Assembly (NCBI GenBank): GCA_916610825.1
Contig: OU744448.1
Coordinates: 10,030,650-10,094,649, forward strand
Reading direction: 5' to 3'
From: Haliclystus octoradiatus
Lineage: Eukaryota; Cnidaria; Staurozoa; Stauromedusae; Haliclystidae
DNA: 64,000 nt
Shown here in pieces: positions 1 through 13,400 of the stretch. The stretch's first letter is position 1, and every line of letters begins with the position of its first letter. A program made the translations under genes and the position numbers. The notes under the pieces were generated by a model. It searched no databases. It saw nothing but the letters and a program-made list of their open reading frames with translations, and was not told where the DNA came from.

Positions 1-8
1 TATTTCAG

Positions 9-3000
9 ATCGATGAAGATCTATCGTGTAGAATCAGCATGTCAGATGCTCGATTTTCATTTCAAGATCAAACAAAAATATACAAACCAAATTGGATGTC
101 ACCAGAAAGTGAGTTATTGTTGTTTTGTTGATGTTTGATTGTTTAGTTATCCAATTAAATTGACTTGCACAAGTCTCACTTTTACTATGACGATTTTGAT
201 ATGTTGGTAAGTGACATATTTACGCTTACCGCTCGTCAAATTGCGGTATATCAAAGCGGGACTTATAGATCAGTCAACCAATTAAATAGAAAAGTTATAT
301 TTTGAAAGCTATTGAATTTAAGCAACAATGAGGCAAAATCCTCATCGTTATTTCAATTCTATTTTATGCTCTGTGTCAGAAAACATCGAGCACTCTCACA
401 TGCATTATAATTTGAAAGCTAGATAGAAATCTTTGCGTGTAAACATCTTTCTTAGTTTAATTATCACAAACAATTATATTTGCATCTAAGTTTTGTTTCA
501 AGAAATAATCAAATTGAAGCTGTAAACTTATATAATATATATGACATAATAACGAACTCTTTTATGTAATTATTTGACAATGGTGTACATTAAGCAATTG
601 GCGCACAATTTCCTATGAGTTATTGATATTTGGCGCACGAGAGGCCACACAAGGAGAAAAATAGAATGCATAAAGAAACCACGAGCCGCCACGGCGAGTA
701 ATTTCCTGAATTGAATTAAGTATACCAAATATCAATAGCTCATACAACAATGCGAAAAAGGCAATTCACTAGAGTTCACAGAAATTGAAATAGTCAGAAA
801 TCAAGGATATCTATAGATTTGAGTTCACAGAACTTGAATAGTCAGAAATCAAGGATGTTTAGATAATTTTAATGGATTTCAATGGGAAAAAGGTAATAAC
901 TAGAATTGGCAAGGGTGAAAATAGTCAGAAATACTCTAAAAGTCTAAGCATTATCCTGCCTGATACAACCTGACATCTGATTGTTGTTAATATTTCCTTG
1001 TTACAGTGCTACTTCATCAGCCAGAAACAGTCGACCAACGTGCTGCTGACATGTGGAGTTTTGCTATTCTGTTATGGGAATTAAGCACAAGAGAAGTACC
1101 TTTCAATAACTTATCGCCAATGGAGATGGGAATGAAGGTAGATCTATAAATAATTATACTATTTCTGTTTTTTGTATTATAACCACATGTTTAATGTATG
1201 AGAGGGAGTGGGTGTAACATCCATAATGCTGGTACTGTATAAGCGGATATCATAACTCCCAACCTGTAATTGTAGTGATTGACACAGTAACGCCCTACCG
1301 AAGACATCCGTACCACTCTTCTTAGAAGAATGGCTCTCTTCATTAAGAGCAGTGATGCTAAATACTCTTTATTGACCTCAGCCGTGACACTGCAGATCAA
1401 TTTCAACAGATTTCATGGTAGATATTCCTTGATTGTCGTTGCCCAACAATGCGTCGCAGCTACCCACAATACAATTCCACCCGCCATCCTTAGATGGTAC
1501 TCATTTGATGTTTTAGATTAAGTTAAGGCTGAGGTGTCCCTTCTGAGAATTTGAACCACAGTCGATCAGTTATGATCAGTTCTGAAGTTCGGTTGTCCTT
1601 CCATCTGACGAGAAAGTTTTCAGATTACTGCGTATCTGAGAGAAAATCTCAAATATACTGTTTTAGGAACTATTTTGTAGGTTTCTTTTTTTTGGGTGGG
1701 GGTATGCATTTTGGTCTAGAAAATGATATTTAGGGTATGGAATACATTCATATGAAATATCATAGTTTACGACATTATTCACGTCCTTGTCTTGAAATTG
1801 GAATAACTGGTCGTTTTCTTAACATTTTTGTTAACGTTGATGCTTCGATTATATATATCAAATTTCCCAGTCAAACATTTGATAATAACTGTGTTGGATC
1901 ACTCCACGACAACTTACAAACATAAAACTCCTCATCCTCTCAGTTTTTAGTGAATTTTATTTCTTCTAATGATAATAAAGAAGATTAAATTAGAGCCTGC
2001 TAAAGATTACGATATAATTGCTATTGCTCGCTATTAGAATGCTGAATGCAATATAGATTAACACATATCGTTCTGAAGCTCAGACCTTCTATACGATTAA
2101 TTACACTATGATAAAGTATATGAGATTTCTTTTTTTGAGGGTTCAAATCGATATATCATTTCAAATTTGTAATTTTCAACTCTGAAATATTCTGAATTTT
2201 AAGAAGAAACAACAAAAGAAACTTGTTGTCAATCACAGCAATAATGGAGTTCACTGATTGGTTTAAAAATGTTATTTTCACTAAAAATATGATATTTCTA
2301 CAGTGAAAATAACAACTTTCGAACATTGCTTTCTCTGCGGTGGAATACCCTGTATGCTAGAGCCATCTATTTACAAGAGTTGGGACACTCTTGGCTCCAC
2401 TCTCAGCTCCAATTGGACATATGCCAGTCACATGATTTTATGGACGCCATTTTTATTCCATTAGATAGATGGCTCTGCTATATACCACTGATAATTATAA
2501 TAAAATAGAGATATTTAATAGAAAACAATTACAAATGATTGATCAATGGTGTTTAGGCAATATATAGTATAAGAATTTCAGTCTAAAAATGTGAGATTTG
2601 ATTTTTAACTTGTTGAATGTCTTGAATGTTTCCGTCGGCCATCGTTCGTTATAAACGCAACGTCGGTTTAAATTATTTCCCATTTCTGCTAAATCAAGCA
2701 TTTACAATGCATTTACTATACTTCCACAAATGTTGAATCGCTTTCACAAGATATCCTATTTGCCACAATGTCATTATCAAATGAATTAGATGTCTTTTAA
2801 AACTTATAAAATGATGTAATTTTAAAGTTTAAGAAAATTGAAAGTTTTATTTACATATTTTCAGGACAGAAAAGCGCTCTGCGCATGAGTATTTGACTAC
2901 CGGGACTCTTGCTATTTTCAACCAAAGACTCGGTTACCGGGACTCTATCCACGTCCTTAATTATAATTACGATTGATTTATTTCTTAGATTGCCATGGAA

Positions 3001-3129
3001 GGATTGCGACCAACAATGTTACCAGGAATGGCAGCATCAATGACAAAATTAATTAAAATTTGTTGGAATGCTGATCCAGGCAAACGACCACGTTTCGATC
3101 AAATTATTGCAATTTTATCAAAAATGTAA
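9..3129 (+). CDS. ILK: Integrin-linked kinase, last three coding exons (join 9..108, 1007..1137, 2989..3129)
   Basis: Three exons with clean splice sites encode the C-terminal pseudokinase lobe of ILK, the adaptor of the ILK-PINCH-parvin complex at integrin adhesions. Exon 1 opens with [19 protein letters not shown], the counterpart of the human NIDEDMTARISMADVKFSFQ stretch. Exon 2 carries [20 protein letters not shown], the ILK hallmark. Exon 3 carries AMEGLRPTM and [18 protein letters not shown], then stop TAA at 3127. Phases agree: 100 bp ending in phase 1, 131 bp, 141 bp. The protein ends a few residues earlier than in vertebrates. A candidate poly(A) signal AATAAA lies at 3431. The ankyrin repeats and the start lie left of the window. 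The introns (898 and 1851 bp) hold small repeats but no other gene. Confidence 0.94.
611..856. repeat. Small inverted and direct repeats in an ILK intron
   Basis: An imperfect 21-bp inverted repeat with core ATGAGYTATTGATATTTGG has arms near 614-634 and 723-743 and a loop of about 90 bp. Just after it, a 36-38 bp stretch beginning with GAGTTCACAGAA is directly repeated (771-808 and 821-856). The first could be a remnant of a miniature transposon. No coding potential is seen. Confidence 0.5.
2359..2476. mobile_element. 118-bp MITE with 12-bp inverted ends, flanked by GCT
   Basis: The element starts AGAGCCATCTAT and ends ATAGATGGCTCT, a perfect 12-bp terminal inverted repeat. It is flanked by GCT on both sides (2356-2358 and 2477-2479), a possible 3-bp target duplication. 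One end, including ACAAGAGTTGGGACACT, recurs in reverse orientation at about 25481-25510, also next to GCT. It therefore looks like a member of a dispersed family. It lies in the last ILK intron. Confidence 0.6.
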
Positions 3130-4289
3130 ATGTAAGTGAAATTGACGTGAAATCTGAAAAAACATTTTTGAACAAAAATTGCAGTGGTATATCATATGTA
3201 ACACTTATAATGTCGATAGTAAATCAAATCAAACTATTTTCTAATTATATATACCACAAATATTTTATAATAGTATATTTGATTGTATAAAAATAGATAA
3301 CAGTAATTTTCAGTAATTAAATTGTGCGGACGGTATTTGTTTATTTCTGTTTGTTGATATCATTCTCCATAGATAGCAACTATTCAACAATCAGTCTTGT
3401 GAAAAAAGCTTTTAGCTTATTCAAGTTCTGAATAAATGATGATGATGATGATGATGATGATGATAATGGTTTAGTAGAAACCAACTAGTGGTACAAGCCA
3501 AACATATCAAAAGAAATAAATTCCAACTATTTATTCGATTCTTGTATAATTAATTTCAAGTACAACGGTCAATCAAAAACATCCATGACGACTGCAGCGT
3601 CGTGATTCGGAGGATGAATTCCCGGGGATGAATTTTAATTTGACTTGTTTCAGACTTAATTTTTGAAGAAAGCAGTTCGATATTAATCCTGGCTACAAAA
3701 TGCAACCCCTCAAAATAGCAAACTTGAGCAAGGTAAATATTGAGTATCTAAAAATATATAAATGTTTGCAGTTTGTAATATAAAAGTTTGTTGTTTATAA
3801 ACTTTAGCTGACAAGCGAACTAATGAATCTGCAATAATGCAGCATAGTCAATAGAAGATATTGTCAGGAAAGCGGCGCGTGTCAAAGACGGCAGTCTTTG
3901 ATGTTGTTTTGCCGCTGTCATGTGATCAGCTTAGTGCACAGATTTCTCATTTTCGCGCGAAAGCCCAAAACTCGTGTGTAGTCGAAGTTCAACAAGCTTT
4001 TCTTAGTTAATAATCGCTTTTATGAATGTATGTTTGTATCTTCTATTGACTATGAAAGTAGCGACGAAAAAATTGTGAGAAGATTGTTAAATAAGATTAA
4101 AATTGTGTATGCATATGTATAGCCTACCACTATAAACAACTTTATCTCTTATTTGTTGATTGTTTTGTTTTCTCCCGCACGGAATTTATAAGACTCCGTG
4201 TAAAATTGATTCAAAAACATTTGCGAATCACTTGTTTACTTTTTGAAATTTGCGAGGGAACTTGCCAGAGTTCACCATGAGAAAATAGT
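3130..4289. other. ILK 3' flank, AT-rich, with a GAT microsatellite
   Basis: This holds the ILK 3' UTR and flank, including AATAAA at 3431 and a (GAT)n tract at about 3436-3465. I see no further gene. A slightly GC-richer patch around 3860-3990 contains short palindromic motifs but no open reading frame. Confidence 0.5.
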
Positions 4290-4804
4290 AGAGAGTTTCA
4301 GATTGCATGAACGACGACGGTAGAAGGGTGCGCAGTGCTCCTGCGCATCTCTTGGAGGGGGGATCACTTATGTGCAAGAACCGTTCACGTGAACGGTATC
4401 GTCGTCGTTGAGGTCGTGAACGGTAGCGAAGCTCAACTTTAAAATGCAACAAATGTAGCGCAGAAAGTGCATTTAATACAATCTTAGTACTACTATATCA
4501 TTCAGAAATGCATTAAATTCTTTATCTATCAGAGGTTATTGATAAATACAAAATTGAAAAATATATATTTGGAATGGAGCTTATGGTCTTCTGCGTGGTC
4601 AAATACGTTTGGCTACATAAACATTTCGAAAACAACATCATAATAAGGTTTTAAGTAAGCGAAGGTTTGATTATTTTGACATCGAATTATTATAGATTTT
4701 GTTCTTGTTGAAGCTTGAAGTTTAAAATACAGATATAAAATATATTTCTACCCATGTTTGTGGTATGTTTTTTGAGTTAACTTTTGGCCGAAATGATTTG
4801 TTTC
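4290..4804. mobile_element. Truncated copy of the AGRGAGTTTCAGAT non-autonomous DNA element (family X)
   Basis: The first ~500 bp, starting AGAGAGTTTCAGATTGCATG, match the element at 16174-17012 closely, with the same order of motifs (ACGACGAC, GTGCGCAGTGCT, GAACCGTTCACGTGAACGGT, CTTAGTACTACTATATCA). The match stops at about 4804, where a hAT-like terminus CAGGGGCGC begins. The copy is therefore cut, probably by the hAT insertion. The GAACCGTTCACGTGAACGGT block is itself palindromic. No protein is encoded. Confidence 0.7.
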
Positions 4805-7800
4805 CAGGGGCGCAAATTGAAATTAATCTTAGGGGGGTGTCTGGGAAAAAGGAACGATTTTTTTCTTAAAATTTCTCATAGTTTCGTGTCATGTCTCCGA
4901 CATTTGTTAAGAAATTTTGCACTATAGGCACAGTGGACTGATCACTCTTAAAATTAACAAAAGAAATTCACTAATTTAATTTCACTACTATGTGTAAATG
5001 AAAAATTCAACAAATTTAGAATAACATGAATCATTACCTATTGAGTCAAACATGAATAAAATATATTTTTCTATCAATGATAATCATGTTGCATTTATTA
5101 CTTTGAAATGTGAATTGAAGTTATGATGTTTTCATGTCTTCCAGTCTTTGGTGCCTTCGACCACTTTTTAACAACATCATCCAAATTTAATGCACCTGCG
5201 ATGTCTCTCTCTGTTGCCAAACTCATTAGACCATGTAGAAGTGTTTGACTAGTTGTACTCCTTAATAAAGTCTTTATTAAGTTTAACTTAGAGAAAGCTC
5301 GCTCATTAGAGGCAGATGTTATTGGTGCTGTCAATGGTAGCTTCAGACAACGCAACTTTAATGGGAAAACATTCGAGTACTGAAGAGAATAACTTTAAGC
5401 ATCTTTAAAAGAATTGCACCCTGTCAAGTAATCTTTGCTATGAATTCGAATATTTCAATTTCACTTTCCAATGATTCGATATTAGGTCTTGCGGAAATCG
5501 GAAAAAGATTGAGAAGCTGTTGAACCTGATTCGATTTTATGTTCTCATTGTACGGTGGCTTAAAGACCAAAACAACAGGTTCAATAATTATGAATGCATC
5601 TTCATGGTTTTCCTTCATAAGTTTAGTACCTTTAAAAGTTATGTGCGATAAAAGCTTTGTAAAGTAAATTCAACACTGTTAACTGCATTTTCATCGTATC
5701 TCCTTGGCTGTACGCGTCTGCGATGGCGTTTCGAAAACTCTAAATCAGGATCCACATCGTGATCCATACTAACTTTTATTGATGCGTCAATTTGCTGATT
5801 TATAGCATCTTCATCCTTGCGAATAGAAGTTAGGATTCTTATAGTAGCAGAAGTTGCCTCCAACACATCTGTTACATTAAGCCTAACTGTTTGCACATGT
5901 TCAGTTGGTATTTTTGTTTTGGTCATAACATTTCGCATGAACGTTAATGCAACAACAACTTCTAACGAAACAAGCTTCAATGAAAGATTTCTGCTTTGTT
6001 TGCTGAAGAACGATCTCTTGTACCAGAAAGATTCCTCAATTGCATATTGCTCTCAGCATTCACATCTTCCTCCACCTGCTGCTTGAAGATTGCAAATCTT
6101 TTTGTACTGGAACTGAAAAATACATAGGCATTAGGCAAGTTGCAATGTATCAAACATGTTGGAAATAACACTACTTGATGCACAACTGTGTTCAACCGTG
6201 ATGTTGATGCGATGAGCAAGACATGGGAAGTATGGAATTTCTTTTTTCAGATATTCAGGCAGCTTTGCTTGGCAACCTTTAAGTTTACCGGACATTGAGG
6301 CTGTGTCATCATAAGATTGAAAAGCAACTGCTTCAGTGTCAAATCCCTGACTTTGCAAGTATTTAATGACTGCTTTTGTTTGACCATCTCCTGTTTTGTC
6401 ATCTGTTATGCACATATCAATGAGACGTTTCTTGATTTCACCCTCAGCAGACACGTATCTCACTACAACTGATAATTGGTCCCTGTGAGATGTATCCGGT
6501 GTAGTATCGGCCATTATGGCAAATAACTTTGCGCTGCTTGCTTCCTCTCGAATTCTCTCCTTCAGCTGCTCATGGAGAAGGTCAATGTATTGATTTTGGT
6601 AGTCCCAGTACATGTGCTCAGCTCGCTGGGGGCGTTTTACAGCATCATCTAGCCATCCTTTCAAAAGAGGACAATGACATGGAATCAAATGAACGACTTG
6701 ATGAAAATTTTCGTTCATATCATTTTCTGCATTAGATCCTCGAAATGCTAGCCCTTGACGACCAAGAAACCGTGCCGCATCGACCAATATCTTTATTGCT
6801 TCCCTATTTCTTTCCCTTTCGCACTTGATTTCAATGCACTCTTTTCTCTATGCCCTTTATTCAACATACTGTCAACATGTAAATTTTGTCGTTGGTACAT
6901 GGCCAAAGCTCCAACTGCAGATTTGTGACTCTTACTTGCGAAATGGCTCGAGAGTTTCCCTTTCTTTACTTTATCTCTACTTTTCATTTTGTGCCATTGC
7001 CGAACACCTTTAACCCACACCTCGGATGATTGTTCCAGTAGGAAACAGCTGACAGCAGAAACAATATGCAGCATCCTTTGCAATTGAAAATTCCAAATGT
7101 GGAAATTTTCTAAACCAATCAGCACAGAACCTGCTCTTCTTTATCGAAGGGTCGACATCACTATTTCTGGGATAGGATCGAAGTAATGACTGGAATGCAC
7201 CCATGCTCAATACATAATCTCTATCTTCATCATTCTTAATTTTTCTACGCAAACCAGGATCATGATGTACTGGCATAAAGCTCTGACTTGGTGATTCCGT
7301 GCTGTCTTGGCTTTGCCGCAATTCACGCAGACATGTTTCAGAATTTCCAAAAAATTTTAAAGATGATTCACGTACTTGTCTGACGGTCTCCACTACATCT
7401 TCCAGGATGGTTCTAGGGTAAGAAAATTCTGCTTGATTAACAGCATCCATTATTTCTTGGCGTGATGACAGTTTCTCGCATAGAAATCGTAGTTGTCCAA
7501 CACAGGTGATCCATTTTGACGTGCTCCAAGAAGAAGATGCCATATAATCATCATCATCATTCGAAGTATCTGATAAATCAACTGTCATTGAGGTGTCATC
7601 ATTCAGTTCCAATCTTTGCTGTTTTCTTGCTGGTTGTAAAGTATGAAGCTCGGGCTCTTGATGTAAAATCTAGATCTAGTAGCCTCTCTATATGAGTTAC
7701 ATTGCGAATTCTGAAGCGTGTCGATTTCGTCTTGTAACTCTTCTGTCATCTCTTTGCTTTTCATTCCTAACTTCTGATTGCTTTTCTCTACCGTTTTGTC

Positions 7801-7872
7801 TACAACCGTTTTGTTTACTAATTGAGCTACATTTGTTATTGCGTTGGCTGAATCGGAGGAGCTTGAACACAA
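4805..7872 (-). pseudogene. hAT transposase of the ZMYM/TTF-zinc-finger type, broken by frameshifts
   Basis: Successive - strand reading frames between 7872 and 5098 together give a hAT transposase of the kind annotated as zinc finger MYM-type 1-like or '52 kDa repressor'. In order: a TTF-type finger (CADWFRKFPHLEF, then AYCFCCQLFP) near 7140-7030; the RNase H-like core with FAIMADTTPDTSHRDQLS, SYDDTASMSGKLKGCQAKL and PCLAHRINITVEHSC at 6560-6170; and the hATC dimerisation segment APITSASNERAFSKL at about 5325-5280. The frame changes at least at about 7610, 7020, 6790, 6150, 5980 and 5400, so the gene is dead. CAGGGGCGC at 4805 resembles a hAT terminal repeat and may be the 3' end of the element. 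I could not find the other end with confidence. Known hAT elements cut and paste with 8-bp target duplications. Confidence 0.85.
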
Positions 7873-7879
7873 CTGCTAA

Positions 7880-10333
7880 GAATTAATTAAAGACTGACCT
7901 GATTGAGATGCACTTTTGGTGAAATGGCCTCGCAGCTATAGAAAAAACATCAAATATGAAAATAGGACCATATTATATATCAGCCGATTGAAAACTCTAA
8001 TTAACCAATACTGCATAGAATTTCAAGCTGAGTATACAAGGGCGCCGAAGTGGCAGCTGACCCTCCTGCCCTTGAGGCAGAGGGGGGCAGAAGGTGGCTT
8101 TTTTTCATACTTCTAGTTAAAGTAAAGCGTTACTCAGTGGGAAAGATTGAAAATCAGCATTTTTCACATGCACGATGAAACTTTTGTAGCTTCTACTTTA
8201 TCTTCTATGATATCGAGTTTCACCGGGTGCTGTGCCATTCAAAAATACATCAACAATATTGAAACATTTATTATTATCGTTTACCCAAATTATTTCTGGG
8301 AATCAGCTTTATCGATCTCGCTTCTGTTTCAAAACAACTTGTTCTCGGTGTTCTGTTTTGAATAGCTTAGAATACACTTTCTCAAAAATGTAGCTGCTGC
8401 AAAACCAAATTAACCCAAATTAGCCCAGCAACGCGGTGGACTGATTGCTAGTATTTTAATAATATGTCTACTGTGATCGGCTATGATTATATGCAAACTT
8501 TTTCGCTTTTTTATTCTTGTAACAACAGGCTTGTATATTGATTTCCACCAGTTTCACTTCTCCAAACTATTGAAATGATTTTGGTTTAGTCTTATTTTTC
8601 ATCATTGAATGAAGTTGAAAAATATTTTTGAACGTTAGAAATATTATAATTATTGATTTCTATTTTAATCTTGTTGAATTAGATATACTTGATTTAGCTT
8701 CATTATGTTGATCAATGGATAAGAACAAGGCACACTATTTTCAGATTCGTGTCTAACTTGTTCTGTGTTATAATGTGTATTTCTTATAGGTAATCACCAT
8801 AATGAAATTTCAATTTAGAAACGGTTACAGTTCTTTCATTAATTATGGACGAAAAATCTGAAAATGATAGATGCCGCTTGTAAACCAAATTTTTTATAGT
8901 TTTATATTAAAGGGTCAAATTTCAAATGATGCTTTGTTCATGTTAAATTAAAATATCATAAACATTCAATGTGATGAATCTTCGTTAATCTTTTATCGTC
9001 AATACAGTAGTTCAAAGTACGAAAACATAATGGTGTAATTTTCTGCACTGATCATGAGGCTACCACATCACGTGATCAAACTCACGATTCTGGTTGAAGT
9101 CAACTTGTGTTAGCCTGTGTGCATACTAAACATGTTTCTAAGCAAAACAGTAGGAAGTTAAAATAGCCCACCTACAGCTCATTTATTCATTACGCTTCAC
9201 TCGTGTCTCCCAACTTTACTTATTCAGGAATTTTGCGACGAAGCATGGCAACCCGTGCGTGAACCCTTAAACCATAGATCTACGTTTGTTCGATTTCAAA
9301 ACATATCTGGTTTGGTTTAGTTATTCTAGTAATCCAATGCAATTTAGTATTTTGAAATGTTTTAATTATCATAAAACTGATTGACTTACTTAAATTTGCT
9401 TGTTCAAATGATTTTTCTCGCAGCTTAAAATTAAAACAGAAAATTTTCCTTCTGGATATTTCATTTAGAGAGATGAAACGCAATTAGTATAATGGGAACT
9501 TTGAACGACAAACAAAATTAAAATATTGTAGATTTTAAATAATTTGATAATAGAAATAGTTTTTATAAGTTACGTTAAGTTATAGATTTAGAATATATTT
9601 TTAAATTGCATTTCAAACTTGTGTAATCATCGCAGGATATTTTTCAAATAGAAAGTTATTTTTTTAAAAATATTTATCTGATTATGTAACAACGAAGAAG
9701 GATGAGGTCTGGATTTTGCAGTTGCATAGTTGAAATGTTGTATTTCGTTCTTCTTCGTTTTAGCACTGTATCGATTTTAATATTTTGATTTTAATAAGGT
9801 TTGGCCAGTTATAGAGGTAGTTTCAAATTCGAAACATCAATCAAATATAATGCGAAATCCAGATTCCCATCTTAATGCAAGCTAATTACCAGGTCATTCA
9901 CGTTAAATTGCAATGACAAAATGTATATGAATTGAATGTCATTAAAATAAACATTTCTTCTTGAATTTCGAATTTCTTCAAGATGCCCTCTTGTGTAGGG
10001 TCTTCCCCTGTCGTCCTCGTATGGCTCCGACAACCCTGATTATCAGATTGTTTTAGCAACAGCCTTAAGGTTGAGATGTTATCAAATAACTATTGTTGAA
10101 AACATCTTGATTCCGCTTGGGGGCATATCACTTTAACTTCAGATATTTCTATTCAATTTCATAGATAATGATATGACATAAAAAATATCACAGAGGTTTG
10201 AAATATTTCGAAATAATCTTTAACCTCTGTTATTTTTTATCGCATATCATTAATATGAAGTATAAAATAAGAATACTTCTATTCAATTGACTCTGAATTC
10301 TTATCAGGTTTATATCAAGGTTAATAAAATCAC
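7880..10333. other. AT-rich intergenic stretch without recognisable genes
   Basis: Short open frames only, none with a recognisable family or splice context. The segment 8040-8100 is GC-richer and may contain the far end of the hAT element, but no inverted terminus was found. The rest looks like ordinary intergenic DNA. Confidence 0.5.
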
Positions 10334-10340
10334 TATAAAA
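10334..10340 (+). promoter_or_regulatory. TATA box candidate for the secreted peptide gene
   Basis: TATAAAA lies 98 bp upstream of the ATG at 10438, which would leave a short 5' UTR of roughly 70 bp. This is inferred from position only. Confidence 0.4.
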
Positions 10341-10437
10341 TAGATGATTTTTATAGAGCTTTATAGTTAGTGCTACTGTACCACCTATGGATATATCATC
10401 TATATCATCAGTGTTAGTTACTAATGTTCGTGTCAAA

Positions 10438-13400
10438 ATGGACTTGAAATTCATGATTTTGTTCTTTGGTTATGTCTTACTGATTAGTGTTCAAGGTAAA
10501 TAGAATTATATATTCTATCTTGAATATTTTTTACATGATATATAACCATATTACTTTGTGTATTATTTTGTTATCTCAAACAGCATAAGTGGTTATTTGT
10601 TTTTCTTATTAGAGTTGAATCTATATAATTTGGATGTATATAAATATCGGTTGACAGAAAAGGAGAGTCAGCTCTGCGAATTCTTTGATATAGTTTCCCG
10701 GTTTTTAATTTTTCGCCGGATTATGCAAGCATTTCGAAAACGCACAACATTACCTATAAATAATAGATAAAATATGTTGTTTGAAAGTTGACAGTAAATA
10801 TTTTCTGTAACTTATAACAAATTTCACTTTAAAGAAACAAAAATGACCGGTGGGCTCTACGCGCTCAGAGTCACGTGCGTGTTTGTCGTTTGTATTATTT
10901 CTGTCCTTGAAACAATGCTGAAACATGAAATTTGACGCCGTGCTTAGCCGCGACTGACATTGACCGTTGAATTTAGCGCTAAGCTTGATTCAAATTGAGC
11001 TCGTTGCGACCGCCGGTCAATGTTGCTCCTATAATTACATTTTATAAAAAAATTTTTCTTAGAATAAGTAAATAAGTTTTTCTCAAAATTAAAAATCTTC
11101 ACTTAAAATCTATGATAAAATATTTTTGCTTACAATTTGAAAACAATTTGAAAACAAGTAAAATCTTTGTCGAAATCATCAAAATTGTCTTCATATATAG
11201 CTATAAGATAACATAATTTTTATTTTAAGTACAAATGTTCTTGAAATCTGAATATTTTTATTATGCATTCTCAAAGAAATGAAATATAATATAAATATAA
11301 ATGAAATATAAATGACAATATGACTATCCATTTCTCAATACTACGAATGAAAGATGGCGACAGAAGATTGTGTTACACAATATGGCTATCATGCTTCAAT
11401 GTTCTCAAAACAATTTTGCTATTAGTGCATGATGAGAGTAGCGATTACAAAAGTTACGTCGTTACTTGTAGTCATTACTTTTACAGAACAGAGTCAACAA
11501 GAGTTTATAAAAAGTAACTTACCCGTCTTTCCCATCCCTGATCTGATGTATTTCATAATCAAACTGTTTTATTTTTGCTATTTCCTAAAACAGATTGCTC
11601 TTCGTTTGTTGTTATGATAAATTCTTTCAAGAATTCCGAGTCGAAATACGAAGTAGAGCGCATTGATGAAAAAGAAACCGATTCGATTACGAAAAAAGAT
11701 GCTTGATAAATAAATCAAGTAAAGAGTTTTATGGACTTGAATTCTTTGTGGACCTTGCATGAATGCAAATAGTTTCTATATGTAGTATGTGGCATAGAAA
11801 GAAATGCAAACAGCCTTATATACAGTATTATGTAAACCATCTATCCGGTTTGAGAAACGATACATGCGAGCAGGTTTGCAATTGAGCTATCAATCAAGTT
11901 GTACAGAATAAATCTTAATTACTTCGATGTTATTTGATATAATTTGAATCATATACAAAGTCATCCTTGAAGTTTGTTTAACAAACCCTGAAACTACCAT
12001 TTACCTGTCATACTTTATCTGATGGAGGACCTCAAGAAAATTATACCGGATTTAGTTTTGAAATACATTAGCACAACAACTATGACGAATACACAGATCG
12101 AATCAACTCGCAATAAGTCGTATAGGAACAATTTCTACCCCTTGTTCGTAGCAGAGCGGATTTTGCTCGGGTAGAGAAACCCTGGAATCTCAGGTTACTT
12201 TGGTATAGTGTAATTCGAATGCGTAGCCGTTATAAACGACACTACGCTCGGATGGCTATCCAGTATAGTAACATCATAACCTAACTATGATACATTTACG
12301 GGTCCGATTGGAAAGATGCCGATAATTGTGCCTTGCAACTACCAGAAATGAACATTTCACATAACCGATGATAGACATTTGTTATTGTTTCCAGGTTTCC
12401 TTGTAAACCTTGGCAGTGCTTTTATAAATAAGGCGATATGTGAACACAGCTTGAAGCAGTAAGGATTCGATATTTCAGACTAAACTCATCTTAGTTAAAA
12501 ACCACAAATCTTGGAATAATCAAATTCCATGCGAGGCTAGCGTACAGCTAGCGATTCTAAATTCATTATAATCTTTCCCAAATCGTCCAAAACAAGATCT
12601 TGAACGTCATAACAGGATTTCAAAAATGGCAAGGGTTGGGTTTGTATTGAACAGATTTAGTGCTTGTAGCTTAAGTCAAGCTGTCCTGAAATATTTATAA
12701 TGGAATCACGCTTGAATCATTCTTACGTTATCATCACATGATACCTCTACCTGTTGCTATTTTTTCATATTTAGAGGTATCTGATGATGTCGAAGAAGAT
12801 AAAATAGAACGTAAGTATTCGAATGAATAAGATTAATCATAATCAAATGAAGTAAAAAGTGTGTTTGTATATGTATATATGTATGTAAGTGTGTTATAAA
12901 TGATGCATGTTATGTGAATGTGGAAGCAACTTAAATTATTATCAAGCCAGCATCAAGAATCAATTATTCTACAATCAAAAGGCTTGGCAAAAAGATAACA
13001 GAAAAAACGACGAAAAAAGGCTACCGCCTTTTAATTTCAAAGGTTATCAATAGCTGATGCTAGAGTCAACTGTGCGTAATGCCATTTGAAGTTGCGTCCC
13101 AAAAGGCAACAACATGTTTGGGCAGTCTTTTTCATTTGATACATTTGTACCAGTTCTTCTTTTATTGTATTTATCCAGTTAATGTTATATAACGTATTTT
13201 ATTTAAATTTTTAACATCATTCTATAATAATAAACTTGCATATTGTTAGCAATAAATAAATAAAAATCCTTAAATTATAATGCTATACAATGCTATAATG
13301 CTGAAAAATGGGATGTATTATATGCTTAATTATCATAATTGTTTGACCGCATTTTATAGGTACTAATTCAGAGTTGATCAATTCTGTTGATTTGAATAAT

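Noticed and set aside
4805-8120. Complete hAT element with both ends
   Set aside because: Only the left CAGGGGCGC-like end is plausible; no inverted partner with an 8-bp duplication was found near 7.9-8.1 kb.
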